Notes: a model not told the origin generated them from the letters alone. A stretch of DNA of 64,000 nt from Berberis thunbergii (GCA_003290165.1 QNQO01009207.1:90115-154114), one strand, 5' to 3'. Numbered from the stretch's first letter, positions 21,564 through 33,616 are shown. Program-made: numbers and translations.

Positions 21564-21572
21564 AAATTGTTA

Positions 21573-21900
21573 TAAGTCAAATGGACCTCAAAATCAAAAT
21601 AACCTTTTTTTTATATTTTTATTCTCTTGCCACAAGAATACACTCAAACCTCAACATCCGATTTGAACCCGTGGTTGCCTTCTTCTCTGTTTGAACCCCC
21701 CCAATATTTCCATATTTAGTGCGTAAAAATCAATCATCAATTTCAATCCATTTTTATCCCTAATCGCAGCTTTCATACCTTAAGTAGTATTAATTCCGAC
21801 CTGGTCCACTATTTATGTTTGTCTATATTAGGCTTATGGGCCCCCAATGCAACTGAACTTACCCTAGTGGTAACTTGGGGAGCCTAGGCTTCCACCATGG
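21573..21900. other. Unassigned sequence
   Basis: No domain or repeat was recognised between the MULE and the LINE fragment. Confidence 0.3.
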
Positions 21901-22468
21901 GAACATCCAAAATTACCTTTCTGCTTCACTCTTGTTGTACCTCGCATCTACCAAGTCCTGCATCACCTCCTTCTTTATAGCAAGTTTTCGCTCCAAAGGT
22001 TGCATTGACGCATTTCATTCTTTATTTTGGACATCATCCTTCTCTGCATTAGATTTTCATACTCTTTAGGTTCCTTAGCCAGTGTTACAAAAGGATTATC
22101 AACCAACATCTTAGCCACCGAGTTAGTGTTTCCTACCTCTCCAAGTTGCGTAGCTTGATTACTGACATTGTGTGCGTTTGAACTCTTTATGGACTTTTCC
22201 AATGACCTCTTCTCTTTTGGAGTGTTTCGCCCGACTAGGTATGATTCATTCATGGGGCTTCTCTCCCAAATCATTCATTCACGATAGAACCATAAAATTA
22301 AACCCCGAATTTCATGTTCCCGCCCTTCAGTATGTTAGGGTCCTTCGCTTTCGTTTCCTTTTCTAAAACCTTTTTCTCATCCTTTTTTGTAACCCTATTT
22401 GCCATGCATAGTGTCTTTCTACACATGGAAACTTCATGGCTAAATAACGTACAATAATCACAATATGT
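21900..22468 (-). pseudogene. LINE (L1-type) ORF1 fragment with zinc knuckle, downstream part
   Basis: The minus-strand frame reads FTYCDYCTLFSHEVSMC, a CX2CX4HX4C zinc knuckle of the kind in plant L1 ORF1 proteins after a DUF4283 domain. A charged region (KKDEKKVLEKETKA) and the 21975-22274 frame follow. It is the continuation of 28341-28890. The two halves are separated by the LTR element at 22474-28335, whose duplication GAAAC borders both. The downstream limit is uncertain, and no reverse transcriptase (ORF2) is seen. Confidence 0.65.
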
Positions 22469-22473
22469 GAAAC

Positions 22474-23020
22474 TGTGACGACCCCCTCCCACACTGTATC
22501 GATATTGTCCGCTTTGGGCTACCATCCGGCCCTCACGACTTTAAAAGGCCTCGATGAGGAACTAAATTCTTTGGACTGTGTTTTCTTGCGTGACACCTTT
22601 GCCTCATTGAGGAACTACCTGTTGGTGTGTTTGTGTATAGTTTGTGTTTAGCTTGATGTTTATCACGTGCGATTTTATTGATTTTGGGATGGAGATTTCT
22701 CACACCAGCTTTATTGCTGACCCAAGTTAGCTTTTGCTCCTTGGGTACATTCTTTTGGGAATGTAGCCGATTAGCTTTTCAGGTTTAGAGACTTTTGAGC
22801 AGCGTTACAGGAGTTTCGCTAGTGGCGCTAGCGATCGTCGGAATTTTCTTGTTAGAGTTTTGTTAAAAATTTTAGTTTGTTCCTATTTTCTGAACTATAT
22901 TTTTGTCATTGCTTCTAAATGTTTCTGTTGTTATTGAATTTCACGTCCCGAGTTTTGGGGAAACGGATAATCCTATGTGAATTTTAGGATTTCGTTTTTC
23001 TCGAAAGTCGGGGCGTGACA
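22474..23020 (+). repeat. 5' LTR, much shorter than its 3' partner
   Basis: Starts TGTGACGACCCC and ends GGGCGTGACA. Its last ~474 bp match the end of the 3' LTR. Its first ~72 bp have no counterpart there, and the long middle part of the 3' LTR is missing. Confidence 0.75.
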
Positions 23021-23023
23021 GTT

Positions 23024-23035
23024 TGGTATCAGAGC
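23024..23035 (+). other. Primer binding site, initiator-Met tRNA
   Basis: TGGTATCAGAGC three bases after the LTR end is the usual complement of the 3' end of plant tRNA-iMet. Confidence 0.85.
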
Positions 23036-23284
23036 ATTTGGTTAGCCTAGGCTGGGGTAGAGTATAGGTGATCCTCGAAATGTGGATATGGGAGAGTAGT
23101 AGTGTGAATGTCTAGAGACAAAGTGACAAGGGTGAACCTTGAACTTTTATTGTTGTTTCTTTTTCTTCGTGAATCTCAGGATGAGATTTCTGTGACAAAC
23201 TTATTTTAATGTCAATAGTGGATGACATTATTCCGTGTCGTTTTCTTGTAACGGTTTGTTATCTTGAATCTTTAGTTAACCCTT

Positions 23285-23690
23285 TTCACGAATCTCGGGA
23301 CGAGATTCTTTTGAGTTGTATATATTGTAACACCCCTACTTTTTCAATGGCAATAAAAATTTATGCAACTAAAATTCAATTGAAATTTTTATTTTAAAAT
23401 CTTCTTTCGTTTGACAAGTTGTATTTTTCGAAATCCGCTTAACTTTCTTTCCTCTACCGAATCTCGGGACGAGATTCTTTTGAGTTGTATATATTGTAGC
23501 ACCCCGTAATTTTTGCACTTACTAAATTTTTTTAATATTTTTGTGTGATTGACTTCATTAAGTTATACGTATGAGCTATTTGTTTGTCCATGTGATGTGT
23601 AGTTTGTTTATTTAAGAATTAATTACCTACTTACCCTCCTCTACCGATTCTCGGGACGAGATTCTTTTGAGTTGTATATATTGTAGTACC
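23285..23690 (+). repeat. Three copies of a pol-end / LTR-start junction
   Basis: The ~45-bp segment AATCTCGGGACGAGATTC plus TTTTGAGTTGTATATAT occurs at 23291, 23459 and 23646. Each copy is followed by a different TGTA.. LTR start (23337, 23496, 23682). In Tekay/Del elements this segment ends the integrase frame just before the 3' LTR. A fourth, weaker copy lies at about 23170. Confidence 0.8.
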
Positions 23691-26600
23691 TGCCTAATTA
23701 AATAAATATAAAATTTTCTTATTTATTAATTATGGCATATATTGTAATCTCAATTATTTGAAAAAAGATTTTTGTTTGCCATGGCTAAATAGGATAAAGT
23801 GTGTGTGTGTATTTAGCCAAAAATTTGTAAACCCTAATGTTGATGGATTGTTACTCAATTGTATTTGGGCTTGGTTTTGGGCTTTTATTTAACAAATGAT
23901 TAGGGTTTTATTTTGTGAAAGAGGGTGGGTGCATTCGAAAGTTCGGTGGGGACGAATAGCAACCCACCTTATAAAGAGAATAACCCTATTCCTTTTTTTT
24001 TCTCCTTCCTTCTCCTTTGTCCCCTTCTTCATGAATTCTTCTCCTTGGCGGCGAGCACAGTCTGTGACCGCACGTTGCAGCCGATCCCACCACCCCAAAC
24101 TGGCTTCTCCTTCTCAGATTGTCTCTTCTTCGTCTTCGCATCTTCCTGTAGTGAGCCAGAGAAGGGACAGTGGGTCTCGATCATCGAAGCGGAGGAGAAA
24201 GCATCGCCACTCTTCCTCCTGCCTTCTTCTTTTCTCTTCCTTCCTTCATCTTTTCCTCCTTCATGTTTTCTTCTTCTCATCCGGTGGCCAAAACTGTGAC
24301 AAATCTCCCACCGCCCCAGATTCCTTCCTCTCTTGTTCCTTTTCTTCTCATCGTTGCGAGGTGGTGATGATTGGTGAGGGGGAAATCACAAGGTTGAGAA
24401 GAAGTGGCGAGATGATTGCTGCGTCGAGATGGTTAGCGCGTGTTGATTGAGTTTCGATTCTTGGATTAAAGGTGAGTTTCTTCATCACCTCCACTTTTAC
24501 TGTGAGTTTTCTTCATTTTCCTTTTTAGATCTTTGTATGAAGTTGAAAGTGTTAAAATTGTTACTTAATATTATGTGTGCAATTATTAGTATTTTTACTA
24601 TCTAATTGCTTGGTATCTATCTATCGTATTTCAAACCTCACAAAGAGACTAGAGAGTTCCCTCATGAATACTGAAGTGTAGCGTCGATTATAGATAGATC
24701 AATCCCTTTTCTTTTTTTTGTTCTTCTCTTTTGTATTGTTACCTTTCTGAAATTTGATAGAAGAACAAAGAGAGAGAAAACCAGTTATTGCTGTTTTGAA
24801 GCCTTGGCTATGATGAGATTGGCTAATTTAATCTCTTAATTATTTTTCAGTTGCTTCATGTTGATGTCAAAGGTTTTTGTGTTGTTTATTGGTTGGATGG
24901 CATCTTGAATTGAATGGGTTAAGTACACGAAGCTTTGTTTTTGTCAAATATATAGATTATTCATACATAAAACAGGTTTGAGTACTAAATCAACCTTATA
25001 TTATCAAAATGACTTTCTCTACAAAAACCATACAGGGACTACTACCATAAAGGTGGACAAAGAGTACAAAGAGTTTGTATGGTGCATTATAAGTATTCAA
25101 TCAGCTTTATTTGACTTGTACATAAAAGTTGAGGTGGACACTTTATATACTGAATTCCCTGTTTGAGTTTCATCTGGGTAGCTAGAGGCTATGACCACAT
25201 TTGCCTCATTATTTGGTAAGGAAGCCCAAAAGAAAGCTTGGGAGATGTTTGCCAATGTGTTTGGAAGAAAAGTAATATGGCATTTCACTGTGTGTTTGAA
25301 CAAAGCATGGTTATTGATATTCTTCTGTATGAAAATTTTCTTTTTTTTGTTTTTAAGTGTTGGTTCAATAAACAAGACATGTACTCTTTTAGGATTGGAA
25401 TTAGTGTTTGGCCAAACAAAGCTGGTGAGATGGTTTCATATTACTGGTCAGAGCCATAATCATGGGTTTGTAAACAGTTTTTGCTTAATTGTGAAATAGC
25501 ATCTCAATTTGAATGCATAAGCATCCCTGTGTGTTGGTATATCTACCAGAAACTGGTAACTTGTCTCGATATAGGGAGCAAAACAAAGGTAGGACAAAAA
25601 GTCTACATCTGAAGAATCAAATTAGATATTAGATAACTCAGGGATAGTCTATACCGATCTTAGGGCGTGGCATTATCTTAAATCATCTTGCATTGTTTAT
25701 TGTTCTTGAGCTTGTAGTTGGACTGATTTTGTGTAGGTTTCTATAAAGGTTTTGATTGTGGTTTTGAGTAAGTACAGTATCATGCTATATAGCAAAATTT
25801 TTATGTTTGAGTCTAGTTTTTAAAAGATCTTACGGTATCATAATATGAGTTTTGTATAGGAAGATATACTCATTTTAGCAACAATAGGTAAATCAGCTGA
25901 AAGCTGACAGATGGCCTTCTTTTTTTGTAAAACCTGTATTGTTATAGACATAATCATGGGGTCTGCCTTATATAGTTAGGAACCTCTTGGTGTCTACTTT
26001 CCTTTGCCCCAAACGGTATGCAATCTGGGGTTCTAACGTGAGAGTTATGTACATTTGAGTGATGATTGGTCAAACTATCGAGTTAGGACAGCTTGTTCAT
26101 TTTGGTGTTGTTGGCAATGTTACTTGTTTGACTATTTTGGGATGGGAACATAGTTGTTTAGGGTTTTGCCTTAAGGTGTCTTGAGTTGCATTTGATGTAA
26201 ATAAAAATATTGTTTGGAGCCGAATGAGGCTGGTTGCTTTGGTGTAAGTTAGTGTTCACCCATGATTGGCATGCACTTTCATGTTTGTGTTGAAATTGTC
26301 ATTTTGGAGATTGCACAGTTTGGCTTTTGGATAGTTGTTTGGAAAGGGTATTTTTCCCCTTCTTAGTTAAACCTGACATAGTTTGGCAAACCATGCTAGC
26401 TTATTGTTTCAGGCATTGTTTGGGTACCTTAGGACAAGATTTGGTAGAACAAGAGGAAATTGGATTGGTGGGTTTGAAACTGCAGATAATTATTAGTGAG
26501 TTTAGGTATAGTTTTTGGATTTTGATTTTGGGTTTGGGTTTGATTAGTGGTGAAACTGGGTGCTCTTGATATCGGGTTGGTTGCTCTTCTTCTATTTTGT

Positions 26601-28335
26601 TTCTATTATGTGCATTTGTACACAAACAAGGGTGAAGTTATACTTATTAAGGGAAACTTAGGTTCAAGGCTTTTGTTAAAGACATGAAAGAATAGTATGA
26701 AAATTACTTGTAATACATTTGAATAGTTTGTATTTTTGGTTGCTTAGGAAGTATAATTAGATAATATAATTCAAGTTTGGGGTTCTCAATAGTGATCTTT
26801 CATGGAGTTTATCAGAAACAAACTCAATTGTGTTATGTTTTGCTTAATTGAATGTCATATTTCTTATTAAGGGACTGTAAGCTAAGTTAGCTCACACAAA
26901 AATCAGTTTTTAAGAAAGGCTATTAGATATGGATTTGTTTGGCTTGTTTAAACTACAGTTATTATAAGTTAATAGTGATGCTTGAGATGTGAATGGTTGA
27001 TGAATATTAATGCATTGTGATAAATTTGGAGATTTGTATTATTATGCATATTGACTTGTTTATGCATTATGAAGAATTTGGATATTTGAATCAAGGAGTG
27101 ACTAGATTGCCATGTTGTTATAGAACATGATTAATGAATATGCTATGTTTTTCCCAAAAATGTGGGTGGATACGATTGTGAATCGATTTATGTATGACAA
27201 AATATCATTGTGGAAAAATTCTGAATTATCAAAAATAAATGATATTGGTAAACCTTGATTTCTGAAAATATAAACAACTTGGACTTGTATCACTTAGAAC
27301 TACCACACCTCTTTTGTTTATTATTTTCCATCTCTTACTAGAGAAACTAAATGACCAGAGGGTCGTCTTGCGGAGTTGGGGCACCCATTTCTTACTAGAG
27401 AAACTAAAATAACTTTCAGGTTAGTCTTGCGGAAATGAAGTGAATTGTTATGCCTAAGATAGGCTTTGATATTTATCCGTAAAAAATGTGATGTGAGTTT
27501 ATGCGCATTGATAGTCCAAGGGTGGCTTTTGGTACTCATATAGTTAGGGGTATCCGCGATGCATGCCTGTATGTGATGTCCCCACTTGGGCATGGATGAC
27601 GGAGTAGTCCTCTTTTATATGAGAGAGGCATACGGACATGTATGTTCGGCAGGGAGGTGGTGTGAATGTGGTATCGTCTAAGTGATCAATCCGTTAAAAA
27701 GATGAATCAAATTCAAATAAAAATGAATAAATTACGTTTATAATGTTTCTAATCTTTTTCATGCAGGATGACAAGTCCACCAATATTTCTGCAGGTCAGA
27801 CTTGCCATAGTCGATTCCTATAGGGTAAGTATAGGTAAATGCATTTTTACTTAATTGAGATGATGATATGATGGCCTCGATGAGGAACTAAATTCTTTGG
27901 ACTGTGTTTTCTTGCGTGACACCTTTGCCTCATTGAAAAACTACCTGTTGGTGTGTTTGTGTTTAGCTTGATGTTTATCACGTGCGATTTTATTGATTTT
28001 GGGATGAAGATTTCTCACACCAGCTTTATTGTTGACCCAAGTGAGCTTTTGCTTCTTGGGTACATTCGTTTGTGAATGTAGCCAATTAGCTTTTCAGGTT
28101 TAGAGACTTTTGAGCAGCGTTACGGGAGTTTCGCTAGTGGGGCTAGCGACCGTCAGAATTTCTTGGTTAGAGTTTTGTTAAAAATTTTAGTTTGTTCCTA
28201 TTTTCTGAACTATATTTTTGTCATTGCTTCTAAATGTTTCTGTTGTTATTGAATTTCAAGTCCCGAGTTTTGGGGAAACGGATAATCCTACGTGAATTTT
28301 AGGATTTCGTTTTTCTCAAAAATCTGGGCGTGACA
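23682..28335 (+). repeat. Long 3' LTR (4.65 kb)
   Basis: Runs from TGTAGTACC to GGGCGTGACA. The TATA box TATAAAG is at 23970, preceded by GTGGGGACGAATAGCAACCCAC as in related LTRs. A CT-rich open leader (23896-24450) ends near a splice-donor-like AAAGGTGAGT at 24468. The rest is AT-rich and non-coding. All open frames inside are short and unrecognised. Confidence 0.6.
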
Positions 28336-28340
28336 GAAAC

Positions 28341-28890
28341 TCCCTCAAAAAAGTTTTTGACAATATTCGTCACTCCGTGACTTCCCTATCCATATCTTGG
28401 AATGTAGCGGATTGGTGATCTCCATCACCATGCACATACAAGTTATTTTAGGCCTTGTGAAATATCTGGTGTTGTCATCAATGAGTAGGAAAGACCTAAG
28501 GGTGTGATTGGTTGCATGGAATCCTATGCCATGAGAATTCATGAGGAGACCCTTACATTTTAGGCTAAATTGATATATCACTCCACATCTACAATTTGAC
28601 CATCATTTGATTTTTTGATCAATAGTGGGAATGGAAGTCCCATGTTCATGGGAATTCCACTCCTTGGTCCCCCAAGGCATGTGATTCCCATGTTCATGAG
28701 AATTTCATTCCCACCATTGATCACAAAATCAAATGGTGGATGTGGAGTGATACATCAATTTAACCTAAAATGAATGGATCCCCTCATGAATTCTTATGAC
28801 ATAGAATTTCATGCAACCAAACACACCCTAAGTGAACAGCCAATCACTTTGAAGTTTATTTGAAAAAATCATAAAGAGATATCCTAAAGA
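28341..28890 (-). pseudogene. LINE ORF1 fragment, upstream part (DUF4283-like), split by a MITE
   Basis: The frame reads KVIGCSLRSFLLIDDNT across the MITE at 28500-28830, then TRPKITCMCMVMEITNPL and SKIWIG. This matches the L1 ORF1 pattern 'IGKPL-D-AT..RPxxARVCVEVDLxxPLxxRVWIG'. It leads directly into the zinc knuckle beyond the LTR element at 22468. So the order of events is LINE first, then the LTR element and the MITE independently. The upstream limit near 28890 is uncertain. Confidence 0.6.
28500..28830. mobile_element. Tourist-like (PIF/Harbinger) MITE, 331 bp
   Basis: The ends GGGTGTGATTGGTTGCATG and the inverted GGGTGTGTTTGGTTGCATG are flanked by TAA on both sides (28497-28499, 28831-28833). 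Long imperfect inverted repeats cover nearly the whole element. It sits in the LINE ORF1 relic. A fragment of the same family lies at 38277. Confidence 0.88.
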
Positions 28891-29029
28891 ATTATAATGA
28901 GAGATCCGCAAACATAAACCTTGATGCTACCGCATAGCCTGGACTCTTAACCACTTATGGTGTATAAATTTCTAGATAGTGATTTCTTGACCTCACTGCA
29001 ATCTAGCTAGTAGGATATGCCTTGGATCT

Positions 29030-29275
29030 AGGACAGATGAAAACTCACCTGTCATACACATACTGAGACCTATAAATAGAACCTCGCATGGTGTCCAAGC
29101 ATGGGTCACTTTTCTTTATCCAAAGAGGTGAGTTAATGGACTTTCCATTGCCAGGACAGATGAAAACTCACCTGTCATACACATACTGAGACCTATAAAT
29201 AGAACCACGCATGGTGTCCAAGCATGGGTCACTTTTCTTTATCCAAAGAGGTGAGTTAATGGACTTTCCATTGCC
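29030..29275. repeat. 123-bp tandem duplication
   Basis: 29030-29152 and 29153-29275 differ at about one base (ACCTCGC versus ACCACGC). Each unit holds CCTATAAATAG, a TATA-box-like word, so the duplication may double a promoter. No downstream gene was recognised. Confidence 0.92.
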
Positions 29276-29353
29276 ATACTACCATGGCGAATGTTGCTTG
29301 TATAAAGATCAATAAATTCCTCACAAGTCAACACATACATTACAATTGGAAAA

Positions 29354-29521
29354 TTCTAGGGGTCGAGGGAGGGGTCGAGGTAAAGGGAGCGAGGAACCAC
29401 CCATCCTCCTCGCGATGAGCGTTCACGTGCATCTCCAACGCGATGCGCTCATTCCAAGAAGGATGAATGGTTACACCCACCCCTCGCTCCTTTACCTCGC
29501 TCCCTCCCTCGCTCTGTAGAA
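29354..29521. mobile_element. MULE-type MITE (~168 bp)
   Basis: The left arm TTCTAGGGGTCGAGGGAGG and the inverted right arm TTCTACAGAGCGAGGGAGG continue through GCGAGGTAAAGG and GCGAGG. The outer TTCTA..CGAGGGAGGG resembles the ends of the 15134-21563 MULE. No target duplication was recognised. Confidence 0.6.
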
Positions 29522-30568
29522 GGACTCAAAAAGATCACAAAACGCTCCAAAGCCCCTTTTGTCGCAACCAAAGGTTTTGACACGTGTGTGGCAATATCAG
29601 GAGTGGTGAGAACTTTTTTGACATAGTCAATCCTTAAGAGATGTCTTTAATAAGGGTAGTCACCACCACAAATAACTTTATTACATTGAAAAATTTTAAA
29701 TTAAAAAAGAATTAAGAACACCCATGGATAACAACTTTTTGGGTCCCACACAAATTTATAAATTTCTTAGGATATAGTATCTCCCCATCAACCGCGATCC
29801 AATGAGTTTTTCTAGGTAATTCAACACTCAATGAACTTAGTACACATGTCCACATAAATTCGTTCAGCAGGCAAAGGACCTAAAAATAAAATATGAAAAA
29901 ATGATAGAATTTTAAAAATTGTTCATTGAATTTAATGTAAAAGTTTTATATAAGACAAACTTTGTGTGATCCGTATGCAATTGTTTTCTTTCCGTTTTGT
30001 GCTGAAAAATTATGGAAAAATGTGTGACGATGATAAATAATAATTAAAAAATAAATAGAAGAAATAAATATGAAAGCAAAATAATATTTTCTTTTGTCCG
30101 GGTAGAACTCAAGAAGCCTTCTTCGTATACCGATAAGGCAATGACACCATTCAATGAAACATAAATTGTCGTTTTTAAAAGCATAAAAAAATATCTTGAA
30201 CCTACAAAAATTATGACATTAATCAAATTTGAGATTAAAAAAAGAGCCGTTAATCAAATTTAAGATAAAAAAAAACGATATCAAAGACAAAAGGAGCATA
30301 AGTTGCAATTGCATTGGCCAAATTCAAATTGAAGAACCAAATGTATTTTGGGTGGCCAAATTTCAAAATCAAATTAGATATGTTGAGAGGCAACTTCAAC
30401 TACTGGAATATAAAGCAGATATGAGGGGAATCAGCTGTGAACATTTGGTTCAATGATCGCTACGAAGCTATAATTGTTTTGATCAAGTATCAATCATGAT
30501 AGATGTGACTATAGATAACCAAATCACAGGAGAGCTGACTATGGTCGTTCCTAATCTGCTTTATAAAT
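29522..30568. other. AT-rich unassigned sequence with a possible FRS SWIM relic
   Basis: The plus-strand frame 30229-30456 ends QLLEYKADMRGISCEHLV. This recalls the second half of a FAR1/FRS SWIM finger (C-x-C ... GIxCxHxL), but the first cysteine pair is not in place. The rest has no feature. Confidence 0.25.
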
Positions 30569-30586
30569 ATGAGACTCTCTCATTTG

Positions 30587-30985
30587 TTCACCAATTGTAG
30601 CTCAGTTGGTCGGACATCCACTCTCCTTGTGAGAGGTCGCGGGTTCGAGACTCACCAGTTAGAATTTTGTGAGTTTTCGCCGGATTATTAGGAGCACATT
30701 TGCTCCGCCGTTGATAAGCCTTCGAGTATTGAATGCAGCTGCTTAGATGGACTAGATCGGAGAGAAGCGAAAGCGTCTTCTTGCAAGGTGGAGGCGATGG
30801 ACCGGAGCGAAAGCAAGTCTCTATGCGAGATGGAGGCGACGAGGACATTAAGTGGCAACAATATTGTAGCCTTCGGGTCTGGTTTGGTTAACCCTATTGG
30901 GTCAGTCATGTAGCCTTCGGGCATGAATTAATAAATAAATAAAAAGGGTCAACGACCCAAAATTAAAAAAAAAAAATAAAAAAAA
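30587..30985 (+). mobile_element. tRNA-derived SINE with 18-bp target duplication
   Basis: The 5' part is tRNA-like: A box TAGCTCAGTTGG (30598-30609) and B box GGTTCGAGACT (30642-30652). A tRNA-unrelated body and an A-rich tail (30966-30985) follow. ATGAGACTCTCTCATTTG (30569-30586) and ATGAGACCCTCTCATTTG (30986-31003) match at 17 of 18. It inserted a few bases after a TATA-like TTTATAAATAT at 30560. Minus-strand frames inside are artefacts. Confidence 0.9.
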
Positions 30986-31003
30986 ATGAGACCCTCTCAT
31001 TTG

Positions 31004-32899
31004 CAGATTTTAACTTGAAAATTTTGATAAGCTTCAAGGAAAACAAAATTAGCATTTTGAGAGAAATTAAAAAAAAATTTGTTTTTTTATCTCCAAGTTC
31101 AAGAAGAGAAAACTCTCCATATCTCAAATACTCTATCTATTGTGAGTGTGCTTCAAAGAATATAATTAGAGTTTGTAGGGCTTGTAATATGAGCTTCTTT
31201 CACACCAAACAACTTATTTGTTTGAGATCTTTGTCCTAAAGAGAAAAATTGTTTGTTTCTCACCTACAAACCTTGAAACTTGTAACGGTGAAATATCTCA
31301 CTTTGATGATCTATAAAGAAGTGAGATTTTGAGCTCAAACCTTACTCTAATCTATCTAAGAGAGAAAGTCAAGTATTGTTGTCACTTGTATTACAAATTT
31401 CCTACTTGAACTTAAATGATCTTGTGAAGTTGTGGAGAGTAATTTTGGGGTTGGACTTCCCATTAGAGCAAACTTTGTACTTTGGTTCGTAGAGAATATA
31501 ATAAGAGAATCATGTGGTGCGTACGTCCTTCTATCGAGGACTAATCAATCAAACTTCAACTGAGGTGAACCTCGTATCTGCATGTTGTGTCATTGTCTTT
31601 GCTCTCTATTTTTACTCTTACCTTTTCATGCTTGTTAACTTTACTGCTAAGATTAGTTCTTTATCTTACGTTTATTTTTCGAAGTAATTGTATGATTTGG
31701 AAACCTAAGCTTACTTAGCTTTGAGGTGTTTTATCGGTGTTTGAGTTTTTTCTTTCATAGGCTAGTAGGGTTTTTTTTTTGGATCCTAAAACCATTAAAA
31801 GCCTTCGGCAGGGTTTAAACCTTAAACTTGTGATACCATCCACCACAAGTCTACGAGCAAAATTGACATCGTTGAGATTAAAAGAAGTCTAACAAAAGTA
31901 TTAAAAGTAGAAAGAGCTAGAGAAACCATTTATCGGAGATTATTCGTTTTATTTCGACTACAAAAAATCATTTTCTAATATTAATATTAGTAATAAAAAT
32001 TCCCCAAAATTTTCAAAGTTCAATAGGTTTTCAAAAAGACTATTAACTCTCTATAGTCTAGCTCATCTAGCTTAGGCACACTTTCATACTCACCTTTGTC
32101 CATTTGGTAAATAATTAGCATATTTTATTCATTGTTGTCTCGTTCCTTCCTATAACTATTGTCTTCCCCAGGTCTACTTCTACTTTCTTCATGGGTCACC
32201 ACTTTTTTGACTTTAATAATAATATATCCTGCTTCAAAAAATTCTTTCACAACAAATTCTTTAGTGTTCCATAATTGTTTTGAAATAGTTAATTCTACAA
32301 ATCCAGTGCACTTTTTCGTCTTCCCTGGTTTCCCAATCTTTTGTGAGTTCTACTTGTGTTGCAGATGGGTAAATCCTTAGTTCTTCTTTTACCAAGAATT
32401 CTACTATAAATTGGAAAGTTCAACCCATAATGGTGCAAGTTCGGGACCCATCCACAAACTAAAACCTTGATGCCTAGGGTTTAGGAGACCCATCGAGAAG
32501 TTTCTAGGGATTTCCTAGGATCTGTGTATTGTCTCTAATTGTATCTATAGGGATAGGTGACATTGGAAAACTTGAACATGATCACATGCTTGGCAACATA
32601 GTTATCTCGAGAAATATCGAAATCTAAAAGTGAAAAAACAAAGTTTCCTTCTTTGCAAAAACTAGTGTGCCTTGAAGGCTTATTATCAAAATACTCCTAC
32701 ATGATAGTCCTTGGCACCTGTGCAAAGGTGAGGAGGTTTTTGAGCCCCGTAATTGGTAAATTCCAAATAATAAAATTTTTTGTGTTTTCCTAATGGCATA
32801 TAAAAATATTCTTGGAAGATACATCCCATTTCCTACGTATAGTTGCAAATTTCATATTTTAAGTCCATTTACATGTTTTCACGTAATATCACAACATTA
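31004..32899. other. Unassigned AT-rich sequence, possibly LTR/leader of an old retroelement
   Basis: The stretch from the TATA-like word at 30560 through about 31700 reads like a retroelement leader with the SINE inserted in it. No primer site, gag or LTR partner was found. Short open frames were not recognised. Confidence 0.3.
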
Positions 32900-33616
32900 C
32901 TGGAACTCGATGAAAAATGCATGTTAACGTTGATGCAGTCGTTTTCCATTCCCTATTTTGACCTAATCCGAGTGACCTGCTGACCTGCACAAGTAACACA
33001 CGTGAGTCATGGACAACCATTGTGGTGGCCGATGACACTATGATGCTAAAGTCAGACAGGGATCTGAGGAAGGCGTAATGCTGTAAACAAGGAATTTGTA
33101 GAGTACCTTAGCTTACAAACCTCATGTCTTATTTATAGTGCAAGAGTCCTAGTTTACTAGGCCATCGAAGGCGTAGTTTAGGAGTGAGATCTTCGTGAAA
33201 ATCCTTATCTAATTAGGAGTTGAGCTGTTGGAGGGAAGTTCTCTGTTAGCCCTGTGCTCCTAGATATGCGGGAGATAGTTCCCAATCCAAAAGCAATCCG
33301 TTGAAGGAAGTTTCCCTACGTGGAACATACTCTGGTATTTACTTCCTAGTTGGAAGTAGATAGTTGTTGTAGTTGCCCGTCCGAAGCTGATTCTTGAGTT
33401 ACTTGCCTTAGTAGGAGTTAGGGATATTGAGAATAGTTGTGAGACGTGTGGGCCTATCACACTGTAAGAGTTCGGGTTCGTCTGGCAGACTGGATCAGGC
33501 GGGTTTAGAACCGCTTGGGCCTGATCATTGTTGTGCTAACGTTGTGGCGCATAATTCCTTGAGATCATCATGACACATGTATGGCTCAGGGATGTGACCA
33601 TTTTTATGTATCATCA
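32900..33616 (-). repeat. 3' LTR on the minus strand (inner end approximate)
   Basis: Starts TGATGATACATAAAAATGG (33616 downward). A TATA-like CTATAAATAAG lies near 33138, and GTGTCATCGGCCACC (about 33030) is shared with the LTR at 596. The far end is not fixed. Confidence 0.6.

Larger units (their letters stand above)
22474..28335 (+). mobile_element. Chimeric long-LTR retroelement, non-autonomous
   Basis: GAAAC is present on both sides (22469-22473 and 28336-28340). The element begins TGTGACGACCCC and ends GGGCGTGACA. A 5' LTR ending GGGCGTGACA at 23020 is followed by a tRNA-iMet primer site at 23024. 22547-23020 is repeated at 27873-28335. Between them there is no gag or pol, only repeated pol-end/LTR-start segments and one very long LTR (23682-28335). 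The region around 23925-23980 matches the TATA region of the LTRs at 41110 and 51502. It is a Tekay/Del-like derivative that needs proteins in trans. Confidence 0.8.

Noticed and set aside
29345..29530. 9-bp duplication around the 29354 MITE
   Set aside because: ATTGGAAAA and GGACTCAAA do not match; the ends may be mis-set, so no duplication is claimed.
30590..30660. True tRNA gene
   Set aside because: A and B boxes are present, but the acceptor stem cannot pair and the region is bounded by an A tail and target duplication, so it is a SINE.
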